Source: JASHPR01 sp963833885
GTDB lineage: Bacteria > Actinomycetota > Actinomycetes > Streptosporangiales > Streptosporangiaceae
DNA: 64,000 nt
Assembly (NCBI GenBank): GCA_963833885.1
Contig: CAWHZU010000014.1
Span: forward strand, 1-64,000
Direction of reading: 5' to 3'
Numbering within the stretch: the first letter of the stretch is position 1; each line of letters starts with the position of its first letter. Shown in pieces: positions 8,179 through 15,798 of the stretch. The notes under the pieces were generated by a model. It did not search any database and was not told where the DNA came from. It saw only the letters and a program-made list of their open reading frames with translations. A program made the translations under genes and the position numbers.

Positions 8179-8191
8179 TGCACCTAGTGCC
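8179..8191. promoter_or_regulatory. TetR-type palindrome before second TetR gene
   Basis: TGCACCTAGTGCC matches the mftA-mftR site at 11 of 13 positions and shares the following AAA. It lies 41 bases before the ATG of the second TetR gene, in the gap after mftR. Probable shared operator allowing auto- or cross-regulation. Confidence 0.55.
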
Positions 8192-8232
8192 AAAAACCGG
8201 AGTTTCCGGAGCCTCCGGGTAGGCGGAGGACG

Positions 8233-8859
8233 ATGGACGACGCTGGCAAGACCGTGGCAGTGGCGCCGGACCTGCTGCAGCCGGCCGGTCCCGGCAGGCC
8301 GCCGAGCACCACACGGCATCAGCTGCAGGACATCGCCATGGACATGTTCTCCGCCCATGGCTATGACGAGGTGACGATCGAGGCGCTGGCCGCCGCCGCC
8401 GGAATCAGCAGGCGCACGTTCTTCCGCTACTTCAGCTCGAAGGCCGACGCGCTGATGGCCGACTTCGACACTGACGTGGAACGGCTGCGGTCGGTGCTCG
8501 CCGACAGCGACCCGGATCTGCCGATGATGGACGCGATCCGGCATGCGGTGGTCGCGGTCAACGACTACCGCACCGACGACCTTGCCCGGCTGCGGCAGCG
8601 CATGCAACTGCAGCACGACAACCCGGCCCTGCTGGCCAACGGCATCCTGCACTACGAGGAATGGCAGGCCGTGGTCGCCGAGTTCGCGGCGGGCGGGCTC
8701 GGCCAGGGGGCCGACGACCTGCTGCCCCAGGTCATCGCGCGCTCGGTGTTCGGCGCGGCCTACGCGGGGTTCATGTCCTGGCTGGCCGACGAGCGGGGCG
8801 ACCTGGGCCCGCGGCTGGACTTCGCGCTGCGGGCCATGGCCGACGCCTGCCAGGCGTAG
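8233..8859 (+). CDS. MftR-like TetR-family regulator, second copy
   Basis: The 208-aa protein has a TetR domain (EVTIEALAAAAGISRRTFFRYFSSKADAL) very like that of the preceding mftR. Its C-terminal domain also matches in layout (RLRQRMQLQHDNPALLANGILHYEEW versus RHRRRMRLILQTPALQAHSTLRYAAW). It is therefore a paralogue in tandem, not just another TetR. ATG 8233 follows GGCGGAGGACG. A copy of the 13-bp palindrome precedes it. It may bind a different ligand while sharing operators with mftR. Confidence 0.87.
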   Translation: MDDAGKTVAVAPDLLQPAGPGRPPSTTRHQLQDIAMDMFSAHGYDEVTIEALAAAAGISRRTFFRYFSSKADALMADFDTDVERLRSVLADSDPDLPMMDAIRHAVVAVNDYRTDDLARLRQRMQLQHDNPALLANGILHYEEWQAVVAEFAAGGLGQGADDLLPQVIARSVFGAAYAGFMSWLADERGDLGPRLDFALRAMADACQA

Positions 8860-8904
8860 CCGACCGCCATCTGTCTGGAGGCAGGTGAACAGCCACCGGC
8901 GGGA

Positions 8905-9834
8905 CTAATGCGTCAGGTATCTGGCGAGGAAGGCCAGCGATGGAGGCTCTTGCTCGAGGAAGAAGGGGCCGGTGTGGCATCCCTTGCTGAAGTCCACCAC
9001 GGCACTGGCCGGCAGGGCCCGCGCGAGCGCCTGGACACCGGGATAGAACGGGTCGTCGTAGCCCGAGGCAACTCGCACCGGGATTCGGGCGAGCGAGGCC
9101 GCGTGGGTGACTGCGTCGTTGGCGTCGAATGCCGGCGCCGATGCGTACGCGCCGACGTCCGCGGCCTTCGCCTGGGCGTAACTCGTCCAGATCGCGGGGC
9201 TGATCGCTGCGGCCGCGGCGATCAGCCGGGGGTGCTTCTCGGCAAGCAGCAAGGCGCCGTAGCCGCCCATCGAAATGCCCATCGTGGCGATCCGCCGGGG
9301 CGGCCGCCCGAGGTCGAGCCGCTGGCAGAAGGGGATCAGCTCATCGATAACCATCGCCATGGGATCGTCGCCGGGATGGGGATTCCAGTAGCCGCTGCCG
9401 CCGTCGACGGTCACCATCGCCATGGGAGCCAGTGCCCTGCCGCCGGGTTTCAGCGCCACGGCCCGCGCAGGTGACATGCCGACGAGAGCATCGGCATGGT
9501 TGCCGCCGAAGGCGTGCAGCATCACCACCAAGGGCAGATCGTCGCCGGATCCGTGGCCGGGCGGGTAGGCGATCGTGTAGCCCACGCGCCGGTGCCGGGC
9601 TTGTGAGTAGAACGCACCGGAGAAGGAAGGGCCAGGCGGCGAGTACTCAAGCGGCGCCCCGGGGACCGAGCAGGCCCCATCCAGCCTGTCGAGCACGGTC
9701 TTGCCCGGCAGCACTCCATGCGAGACGAACTCGATACCGCTCACGCCGCCGATGGCCGCAGCCACCACGCCGCCTAACCCAAATGTCAGCACCCGGCGCC
9801 GGCTCCAGCCCTCGGCGCCCACACTCCTGGCCAC
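8905..9834 (-). CDS. Secreted alpha/beta-hydrolase (putative esterase)
   Basis: GTG 9834 has GAGGAG 6 bases upstream and puts a Tat-like SRRRVLTFG close to the N-terminus, so it is preferred over ATG 9927. The 309-aa product then has a membrane/signal segment (GGVVAAAIGG). The hydrolase domain follows, with an oxyanion region (VVMLHAFGGNH), a nucleophile elbow G-I-S-M-G-G, a likely acid (SGYDDPF) and a His near the end (KGCHTGPFF). This resembles esterase D/antigen 85-like fold proteins that act in the cell envelope. Substrate unknown. Confidence 0.78.
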   Translation of the reverse strand: MARSVGAEGWSRRRVLTFGLGGVVAAAIGGVSGIEFVSHGVLPGKTVLDRLDGACSVPGAPLEYSPPGPSFSGAFYSQARHRRVGYTIAYPPGHGSGDDLPLVVMLHAFGGNHADALVGMSPARAVALKPGGRALAPMAMVTVDGGSGYWNPHPGDDPMAMVIDELIPFCQRLDLGRPPRRIATMGISMGGYGALLLAEKHPRLIAAAAAISPAIWTSYAQAKAADVGAYASAPAFDANDAVTHAASLARIPVRVASGYDDPFYPGVQALARALPASAVVDFSKGCHTGPFFLEQEPPSLAFLARYLTH

Positions 9835-10372
9835 CTTGGACTCCTCGCCTGCTCTCGCGCCTGATGCCGCGACCGAAAGACCGACGGAGCCCACTGCGTT
9901 TCCGGCTGGCCGCTGTAGCTGTGGCATAGCTTACGAACATGGTGGCGGGCTCGGCGCGGAATGCCACCCCCTGGCCCCGGGCCAGCGCGCCGAGCTCGGC
10001 CCAAAGGTCGCTTCACCGGGAGAACGGCGGCCTGGCCAGCATCGGGAACCACCAGCGGCATGAGTGATAACCAATCGAACTCGATCGCTTGGCTCATCTA
10101 GGCTGGCGGGGCTGGCCAACCTGGCGGTAAGGGCTGGGTCCGGTTGTCCCTGAGAGGGGTTCAAGAAGGCCAGGAAGTAGACCCGGCCCAGCCGCCAGTA
10201 CCAAATCCGCAACCCGCCAGAAGCGAGCGTTGACGTCTACCGTGGCGACGCATGACCAATTGCAAGGTGGCCAGCGCGATCGAGTCAATACCAGCCATCG
10301 AAGCGGTCCTCGACGACCTCGACCGCTGGCTTACCCCGACGGAATGAACGGCTGCCAAAGGCACCCGGGCGG
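9835..10372. other. 538-base gap with no convincing gene
   Basis: Several frames are open but none has consistent codon bias or a ribosome site. A 31-codon ORF (10252-10347, plus) ends in a Trp-containing acidic tail and could be the remnant of a larger gene. No repeats or terminator stand out. Confidence 0.4.
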
Positions 10373-11455
10373 TTAGTAGTGGCTGAAGCCCCAGTTCAGG
10401 ACCCGGGTGGCGGCCGGCCCGGTGGCGGTGACGTCGTCTCCGGGGGTGCCCAGCGTCACCCCGATCAGGGTCAGGCCGTTCTGGGTCGCCTCGAAGAGCA
10501 GGCAGTTGCCGGCCGCCTTGGTGTCGCCGGTCTTGATCCCGGTCGCGCCGGGGTAGGCACCGATCAGCGGGTTGGTGTTCTGCCAGGAGTAGCTGTGGTG
10601 GCCGTCGCCGGCCGGGAGCGAGTAGCTGGCCTGGCTGACGATCGTGGCGAATGCCGGGTAGCTCATTGCATACCGGCCCAGCGTGACCAGGTTCGCGGGG
10701 GTCGACCAGGTGGAGTACTCGCTCGGCCATGGCATGCCGTCGAAGTTCGAGAAGTGCGTACCGGTCAGGCCCAGCCTTTGGGCTTCGGCATTCATCTTGG
10801 CGATGAACGCGCCGATCCCGGGACCGTACGCCTGCGCCAGGGTATAGGCGGCGTCGCAGCCGGACGGCAGCAGCAGGGCTTCGAGCAGCTCCAGCGTGGT
10901 GAGCCGGTCGCCGACGATCAGGCCCGCGGTGCTCGGTCCGTCCTGGCTGTTCAGGTACGCGATGACCGACCGGGGCACAGTGATCTCCCGGTTCAGGTCG
11001 CCCGCCTGGATCACCACGAGGGCTGTCATGACCTTCACGATGCTGCCGATAGGCCGTTCGGTGTTCAGGGCAAGGCTCCACAAGACCTTGCCGGTGGCCG
11101 CGTTGGCCAAAGCGGCACCCGATACCTGGGAAGGGCCGCCCACGACGGCGAGCGCAGCCTGCTCGGCCGAGACGGCCTGCCTGGCCGAGACGGTCTGGGT
11201 TCCCGCAGCGGCCTGCGTTCGGGAAGCGGTCTGCGTGAGCGAGGCGCCCCGCGTGACCGAGCTGGCCTGGCCGGGCGAATGGGCCTGGACAGCCACGCGC
11301 GGATGCGTGTTGCTGGCGAGGGCCAGGAAAACGGCGGCGCCCGATACCAGCAGTGCCGTCATGACGGCAAGGACAACCCGGACTGGATGCCCGGGTGAGA
11401 ACATACGCACATTCACCAACCTAAACCCGAAATCGGCAGCGAGTCGTCGGCTCAC
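10373..11455 (-). CDS. D-alanyl-D-alanine carboxypeptidase (S11 family)
   Basis: The 360-aa protein has a membrane/signal segment (residues about 26-47) and then a low-complexity Ser/Thr/Gln/Ala linker with repeated TQTASRTQAA-like units. The S11 peptidase domain follows. Catalytic motifs are S-I-V-K (PIGSIVKVMTA), S-G-C in the SxN position (LLPSGCDAAYTLA) and KTG (GIKTGDTKAAG). It trims D-Ala from peptidoglycan stem peptides outside the cell. GTG 11455 gives the longest form; ATG 11404, nearer the signal, is also plausible and neither has a good ribosome site. It diverges from the beta-propeller lipoprotein 46 bases away. Confidence 0.88.
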   Translation of the reverse strand: MSRRLAADFGFRLVNVRMFSPGHPVRVVLAVMTALLVSGAAVFLALASNTHPRVAVQAHSPGQASSVTRGASLTQTASRTQAAAGTQTVSARQAVSAEQAALAVVGGPSQVSGAALANAATGKVLWSLALNTERPIGSIVKVMTALVVIQAGDLNREITVPRSVIAYLNSQDGPSTAGLIVGDRLTTLELLEALLLPSGCDAAYTLAQAYGPGIGAFIAKMNAEAQRLGLTGTHFSNFDGMPWPSEYSTWSTPANLVTLGRYAMSYPAFATIVSQASYSLPAGDGHHSYSWQNTNPLIGAYPGATGIKTGDTKAAGNCLLFEATQNGLTLIGVTLGTPGDDVTATGPAATRVLNWGFSHY

Positions 11456-11501
11456 GAGACCATCGCCCGATAGCGACGGTGAGCGGACATACCATCACGG
11501 C

Positions 11502-12875
11502 ATGGGAGTCTGGGCGGCGCGCGCGGAGGCCTCGCTTGCCGGAGCGGCGCTGCTGGCGGTTGGCGTGGTGCTTTGCGCTGGCTGCACGTCGGGCCGGGCA
11601 GGCTCATCAGCGACGACGCCGGCTGGCATAGGCGCCAGCGGTGCCGCAGTGCCGGAGCTGCCCGCCCGGGCGCTGGCGTCGCCTGCGTGCTCGATAGCCA
11701 CGGCTGGGTCGGCGAAACTCGGCTCGGTGCGGACGGCGATGCTCGGCACGGGGGGAAGCCCGTTCGGGGTCGCGGTGACGCCCGATGGACGTTACGGGTT
11801 CGTGGCTGTCGCGGGCGGCTCGGTGATCGACGTCCTGCGGATGGCAAAGACCGCCTCCGGCCGGCCGGTCCTGGTCAGGTCGATCCCCGTAGCGGGCGAG
11901 CCGCTGGGGGAGACGATCACGCCAGACGGCAAGTACCTGCTCGCGGCGGACGGCAACGGCGCGGTGGTCATAAGCGTGGCCCGGGCCGAATCCGGGGCAG
12001 CCAGCGTGGTGCTCGGCACGCTTGCCGCGCCAGGCGGCAGCGGGAACGGCCAAGGCGCGCTGTCCGCCAGTGCGATCGAGGTCGCGACCTCGAGGGACGG
12101 GCGGTACGCGTTCGTGACGCTCGAATACGACCAGCGGGCGGCGGTGTTCAACCTCGCCGGCGCGCTGAGCCGCGGGTTCGGCAGCGCGGATTATGTCGGC
12201 AGCATCCCGCTCGGGCAGGCGGCGGTCGGCCTGGCCGTCTCCCCCGACGGCCGCTGGCTGTACGCGACGAGCGAGGGCGCAGTCCCTGCTCAGCATCCGG
12301 TGGGCATCAGGACGTCGCCTGGCGGGAGCGGGCCGACGCTCTCCGCCGCCCAGGCCGCCCGCGCTGGGATAGTGCCCAACGAGCCGCCAGGCACGCTGAC
12401 GCTGATAGACCTGAGGCGGGCGGAGACCGACCCCGCGCACTCGGTCGTGGCCACCGTCGATGCCGGCTGCCAGCCGGTCCGCGTGACTACGGCAGCGAAC
12501 GGGACGCAGGTATGGGTGACGGCCCGGGCCAGCGACGACGTGCTCTGCTTCGCGGCGGCCCGACTGATCACCGACCCCTCGCACGCGCTCGTCGCGGTGG
12601 TGCGAGTCGGCGAGGCACCGGTCGGGCTGACCGCAGTGCGCGATGGCACGCTGATCGTGGTAGCCGACTCGAACCGATTCAGCGCGCAAGGCGCGCACGC
12701 CGACCTGACCGTCATCAACGTCGCCGACGCGCTGGACGGCCGTCCAGTGCTTGTGGGCGATATCCCGGCTGGCCTGTTCCCAAGGGACATGACGGCGGCT
12801 CCCAACGGCACGGTACTGGTCTCTAACTTCAACTCCAGCCAGGTGGAAGCGGTCGACACGGCGACCATCCCCTGA
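11502..12875 (+). CDS. YVTN-type beta-propeller lipoprotein
   Basis: The 457-aa product starts at ATG 11502 with a signal peptide and lipobox (VLCAGC). The rest consists of about seven propeller blades with the recurring pattern G-V-A-V-T-P-D-G-R-Y, for example SPFGVAVTPDGRYGFV, PLGETITPDGKYLL, AVGLAVSPDGRWLY and LFPRDMTAAPNGTVLV. This is a YVTN/lactonase-like repeat. Such proteins act outside the membrane, often in binding or assembly; lactonase activity cannot be claimed. Its last 586 bases are antisense to the open frame of the convergent glycosyltransferase. The repeat pattern shows this strand is the real coding one there. Confidence 0.85.
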   Translation: MGVWAARAEASLAGAALLAVGVVLCAGCTSGRAGSSATTPAGIGASGAAVPELPARALASPACSIATAGSAKLGSVRTAMLGTGGSPFGVAVTPDGRYGFVAVAGGSVIDVLRMAKTASGRPVLVRSIPVAGEPLGETITPDGKYLLAADGNGAVVISVARAESGAASVVLGTLAAPGGSGNGQGALSASAIEVATSRDGRYAFVTLEYDQRAAVFNLAGALSRGFGSADYVGSIPLGQAAVGLAVSPDGRWLYATSEGAVPAQHPVGIRTSPGGSGPTLSAAQAARAGIVPNEPPGTLTLIDLRRAETDPAHSVVATVDAGCQPVRVTTAANGTQVWVTARASDDVLCFAAARLITDPSHALVAVVRVGEAPVGLTAVRDGTLIVVADSNRFSAQGAHADLTVINVADALDGRPVLVGDIPAGLFPRDMTAAPNGTVLVSNFNSSQVEAVDTATIP

Positions 12876-13531
12876 TCACGAATGGTGAGAGCTGCGACTG
12901 CCTTCTGGTCATCGAGTGGGCCGACCTCGGCGCGAAACGCATTCATTAGCTCATCGTGCGTGGCGGCGGCGCCCTCGACGAGGCCGAAGTGCGGCTCGTG
13001 GTGGTCGCGGGCCCAGTCGTGGGAAGGGTGTGTGGTGTCGCCGGACTGCCACACGGCGAACAGGCTGCTGCGGCCTCGGTGAATTACGTAGCGGTCTTTC
13101 ACAAAGGGGAACTCGCAGAGCGTCTCGCCTTGAGCCTCCGCGGACTGGGCGCGCTGGACCGCCTTCTGGAGCGCATCGGGTCTGCTGATCACGATGTCGG
13201 AGTCGAGCACCCACACCCATCGCGGGAGCTCGGAGCCTTTCGATGCGAGGAACGACATGGCCTGGGTGAGCGCCGGGCCGTGCATGGTGTTGCCCGCGTT
13301 CGCGATGAGCCGGCACCCTCCGGCCGCGTCGATCTTCGCGAGCAGTTCCGCCGATCCGTCCTTCGAGCCGTTGTCGACGACGACTATCTCAAGTGATTCC
13401 CACGCCAGGATCCGGCGCAGTGACCACAGCAAGAGCGCGGTGAGCTCACGCGTGTTGTACGAGACCGTTACTACCGCCACCCGGCCCGGCGTAACCGGGC
13501 GATCCGGCCAGCGAACGAGTCCGTCGGGCAT
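12876..13531 (-). pseudogene. Family 2 glycosyltransferase lacking its own stop
   Basis: From ATG 13531 the frame has a clear GT2 N-terminus: AVVTVSYNTREL, EIVVVDNGSKDGS, a metal-binding VLDSDIVIS, and FPFVKDRYVIHRGRSS. Family character persists to about residue 215 (GLVEGAAATHDELMNAFRAEVGPLDDQ). The frame then continues without a stop for another 586 bases (to 12290), purely antisense to the beta-propeller gene, giving a 413-aa readthrough with no domain. The simplest reading is loss of the natural 3' end by deletion or rearrangement. A protein with an odd 200-aa tail, or a sequencing indel near 12880, are alternatives. The coordinates given cover the recognisable part only. Confidence 0.7.
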
Positions 13532-13643
13532 GCTCGGAGTCTGCCGGCCGTGGCCGCCCGTGACAAACTCTTTTCATGCCAGCAGGTTGCTCCGGAGCGC
13601 GCTTGCCGGACGTCGGCCTGTGGCCGCGGTAAGGCAGCGCCTC

Positions 13644-14198
13644 GTGCACTGGCAGCCCCGCGAGCCGCCGCTGATCGTCGTCGACGACGATTTCGTGCTC
13701 GACCGCTGGCGGCCGGCCGACGGACCCGCGCTCCGCCGGTTCGACCTCGACCCCGATACCGCACGGTTCTTCGGCTACTCGGTCGAGCAGGCCGCGGCGA
13801 TGCCCGCCAGCCACTACGACGGCGACATGCGGGCGCGAGGAAACCTCCGGGCCTGGCGCGAGGGAAGAGAGCTCAACCTGGCGATCCGGCGAAGGCCGGG
13901 TGGCGAGGCCGTCGGCTGGGTCGAGCTTCGACGGGCCGGCGGGGAGGCCGAGGTCTCCTACAACGTCGCCGCCGAACTGCGCGGACAAGGCATCGCCCCC
14001 CGTGCGCTCAGCGCGTTCCTCGTCTGGGCCGCGAGCCAGATCGGTCTTCGCCGTGCCCACTTGGCCTGTCACGTCGACAACGCGGCCTCCCGGCGGGTCG
14101 CGGAGAAGTGTGAGTTCGTCTTCGCCGGCCAAGACGGCGAGGAGTACAAGTTCGAACGGCACCTCACGGGCCGGGGATCTCGAGGTCGGGGAACTTGA
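13644..14198 (+). CDS. GNAT family N-acetyltransferase
   Basis: The 184-aa frame from GTG 13644 (AAGG 9 bases upstream) has a RimJ/RimL-like layout. It contains FVLDRWRPADGPAL at the start, EAVGWVELRR for the beta-4 strand, an acetyl-CoA loop ELRGQGIAPRAL (R-G-x-G-x-A), and a terminal region CHVDNAASRRVAEKCEFVFAG typical of Asn/Ser-containing GNAT acetyl-CoA sites. A more upstream GTG at 13620 is possible. The 3' end overlaps the convergent PPK2 gene by 35 bases. The acceptor (protein N-terminus or small amine) is unknown. Confidence 0.8.
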   Translation: MHWQPREPPLIVVDDDFVLDRWRPADGPALRRFDLDPDTARFFGYSVEQAAAMPASHYDGDMRARGNLRAWREGRELNLAIRRRPGGEAVGWVELRRAGGEAEVSYNVAAELRGQGIAPRALSAFLVWAASQIGLRRAHLACHVDNAASRRVAEKCEFVFAGQDGEEYKFERHLTGRGSRGRGT

Positions 14199-15144
14199 GG
14201 TCAGGGTTGTGCTCAGACAGCACCGACGGCGGCCCGATCAGCATCTTGTCCGGTTCCCCGATAACCTCCTCGTTCTTGCCGTCGTAATCGAACTTCCTCA
14301 GCACGTGCTTGATCGCCTCGAGCCTGGCACGTTTCTTGTCGTTGCTCTTGACCACCGTCCACGGAGCCCATTGCGTCTCGGTGTAGTGGAACATCGCCTC
14401 CTTGGCGTCGGTGTACGCGTCCCACTTGTCTAGCGACTCGATGTCTATTGGGCTCAGCTTCCATTGCCGCACCGGGTCGACCCGGCGGATGACGAAGCGC
14501 GTGCGCTGCTCGGAGCGCGTCACCGAGAACCAGAACTTCGTCAGGTGCAGCCCGGACCGGACCAGCATCCGCTCGAACTCCGGTGCCTCCCGCATGAACT
14601 CCCAGTACTCCTCGTCCGTGCAGAACCCGAGCACCCGCTCCACGCCCGCCCGGTTGTACCAGGAACGGTCGAACATCACGATCTCGCCGGCCGCGGGCAG
14701 ATGCGGCACGTAACGCTGGAAGTACCACTGGGTCCGCTCGCGCTCGGTTGGCTTGGCCAGCGCCACGACCGTGGCGCCGCGCGGGTTCAGGTGCTCGGTG
14801 AACCGTTTGATCGTGCCCCCCTTGCCGGCCGCGTCACGGCCCTCGAACACGATCACGATGTTCTCGCCGATGGACTTCACCCAGTTCTGCAGCTTGACGA
14901 GCTCGACCTGCAGCGGGCGCTTGAGGTACTCGTACTCGTCCCGCGGCATCTTCTCGGAGTACGGGTAGTCCTCGCGCCAGGTGTCGACCGTCCGGCCGTC
15001 CGGCCAGCGCAGCACCGGGTCGTCATGCTCATCGTCGTCTTCGACCGTCAGGCCGGCTAGCAGGACGGGATCGGACGCCCAGTCCTCCGGCAGCGCGTTG
15101 AACTCGGAAGTGGATTCATTGCTCACCTCACTAGCACAGCGCAT
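14164..15144 (-). CDS. ppk2: Polyphosphate kinase 2
   Basis: The 326-aa protein is a class I-like PPK2. Motifs are the Walker A-type FEGRDAAGKGGTIK (about 100-113), the lid region NPRGATVVAL, the Walker B FDRSWYNRAGVE and a C-terminal PWTVVKSNDKKRARLEAIKHVL block. PPK2 uses polyphosphate to phosphorylate GDP/ADP and in actinobacteria supports NTP regeneration. The acidic N-terminal 60 residues precede the kinase core, as in several actinobacterial members. ATG 15144 follows AAGGCAGGA. Confidence 0.93.
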   Translation of the reverse strand: MRCASEVSNESTSEFNALPEDWASDPVLLAGLTVEDDDEHDDPVLRWPDGRTVDTWREDYPYSEKMPRDEYEYLKRPLQVELVKLQNWVKSIGENIVIVFEGRDAAGKGGTIKRFTEHLNPRGATVVALAKPTERERTQWYFQRYVPHLPAAGEIVMFDRSWYNRAGVERVLGFCTDEEYWEFMREAPEFERMLVRSGLHLTKFWFSVTRSEQRTRFVIRRVDPVRQWKLSPIDIESLDKWDAYTDAKEAMFHYTETQWAPWTVVKSNDKKRARLEAIKHVLRKFDYDGKNEEVIGEPDKMLIGPPSVLSEHNPDLKFPDLEIPGP

Positions 15145-15207
15145 TCCTGCCTTGCGGTCACGAGCGGGGCAGGCCGAGGAAGCGTTTGAGTCTGCCTGCG
15201 GCCACTC

Positions 15208-15798
15208 TCACGGGGCCACCTGACTCAGGTCGTCGAGGCGGCTGAGGGCGCATTCAAGCGCCTCGGTGAGCCGCTCGCGGTGACCGGTAGCCAGCAGGTC
15301 AAGCACCAGGCCGGTGAACGTCGCCTTTACCAGCGACGCCTCGCGTTCGGCGTCCTCGGGCCGGATGCCGTCAGCGATCAGGCCGTCGGCGATGTCCTCG
15401 CGCCAAAACGAGATCTGCTCCGCACGCACATCACCGGGCAGACCGCTGACCGTGGCGTCCAGCGTGGCGGCTTCGAGACCCAGTCGCACCAGCGCCAGGT
15501 GCTCCGGGCTGCCGTTGATCCACCGCCACCAGCGCCGCTGCAGCTCCGCCGTGGAGATGCGCGGTACCTGCCGCCGCCACGGCCCTTCGACTCCTCGCTG
15601 AATCTCAGCGGCCCGCCGCAATGCGGCGACCACCAGATCGTCCTTGCTGCCGAAGTGATGCACCAGCGCGTTGACCGACACACCCAGTGCGCGGGCAACT
15701 GGCCGCAGTGACACTCCGGCGACGCCGTGCCGGCCGAGGTAGCCGACCACCTCGTCCAGCAGCTCGGCCCGCCGTTCGGGATCAGGATGGCGTCCCAT
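15208..15798 (-). CDS. TetR-family regulator of the betaine module
   Basis: The 196-aa TetR protein has a classic helix-turn-helix (GVAGVSLRPVARALGVSVNALVHHFGSKDDL). ATG 15798 overlaps the stop of the dimethylglycine dehydrogenase-like gene by one base (TGATG), so it is co-translated with it. The C-terminal domain (WRWINGSPEHLALVRLGLEA) is of the general TetR_C type. It is the obvious candidate to bind the palindrome in the divergent promoter region at 18258-18276. Confidence 0.88.
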   Translation of the reverse strand: MGRHPDPERRAELLDEVVGYLGRHGVAGVSLRPVARALGVSVNALVHHFGSKDDLVVAALRRAAEIQRGVEGPWRRQVPRISTAELQRRWWRWINGSPEHLALVRLGLEAATLDATVSGLPGDVRAEQISFWREDIADGLIADGIRPEDAEREASLVKATFTGLVLDLLATGHRERLTEALECALSRLDDLSQVAP

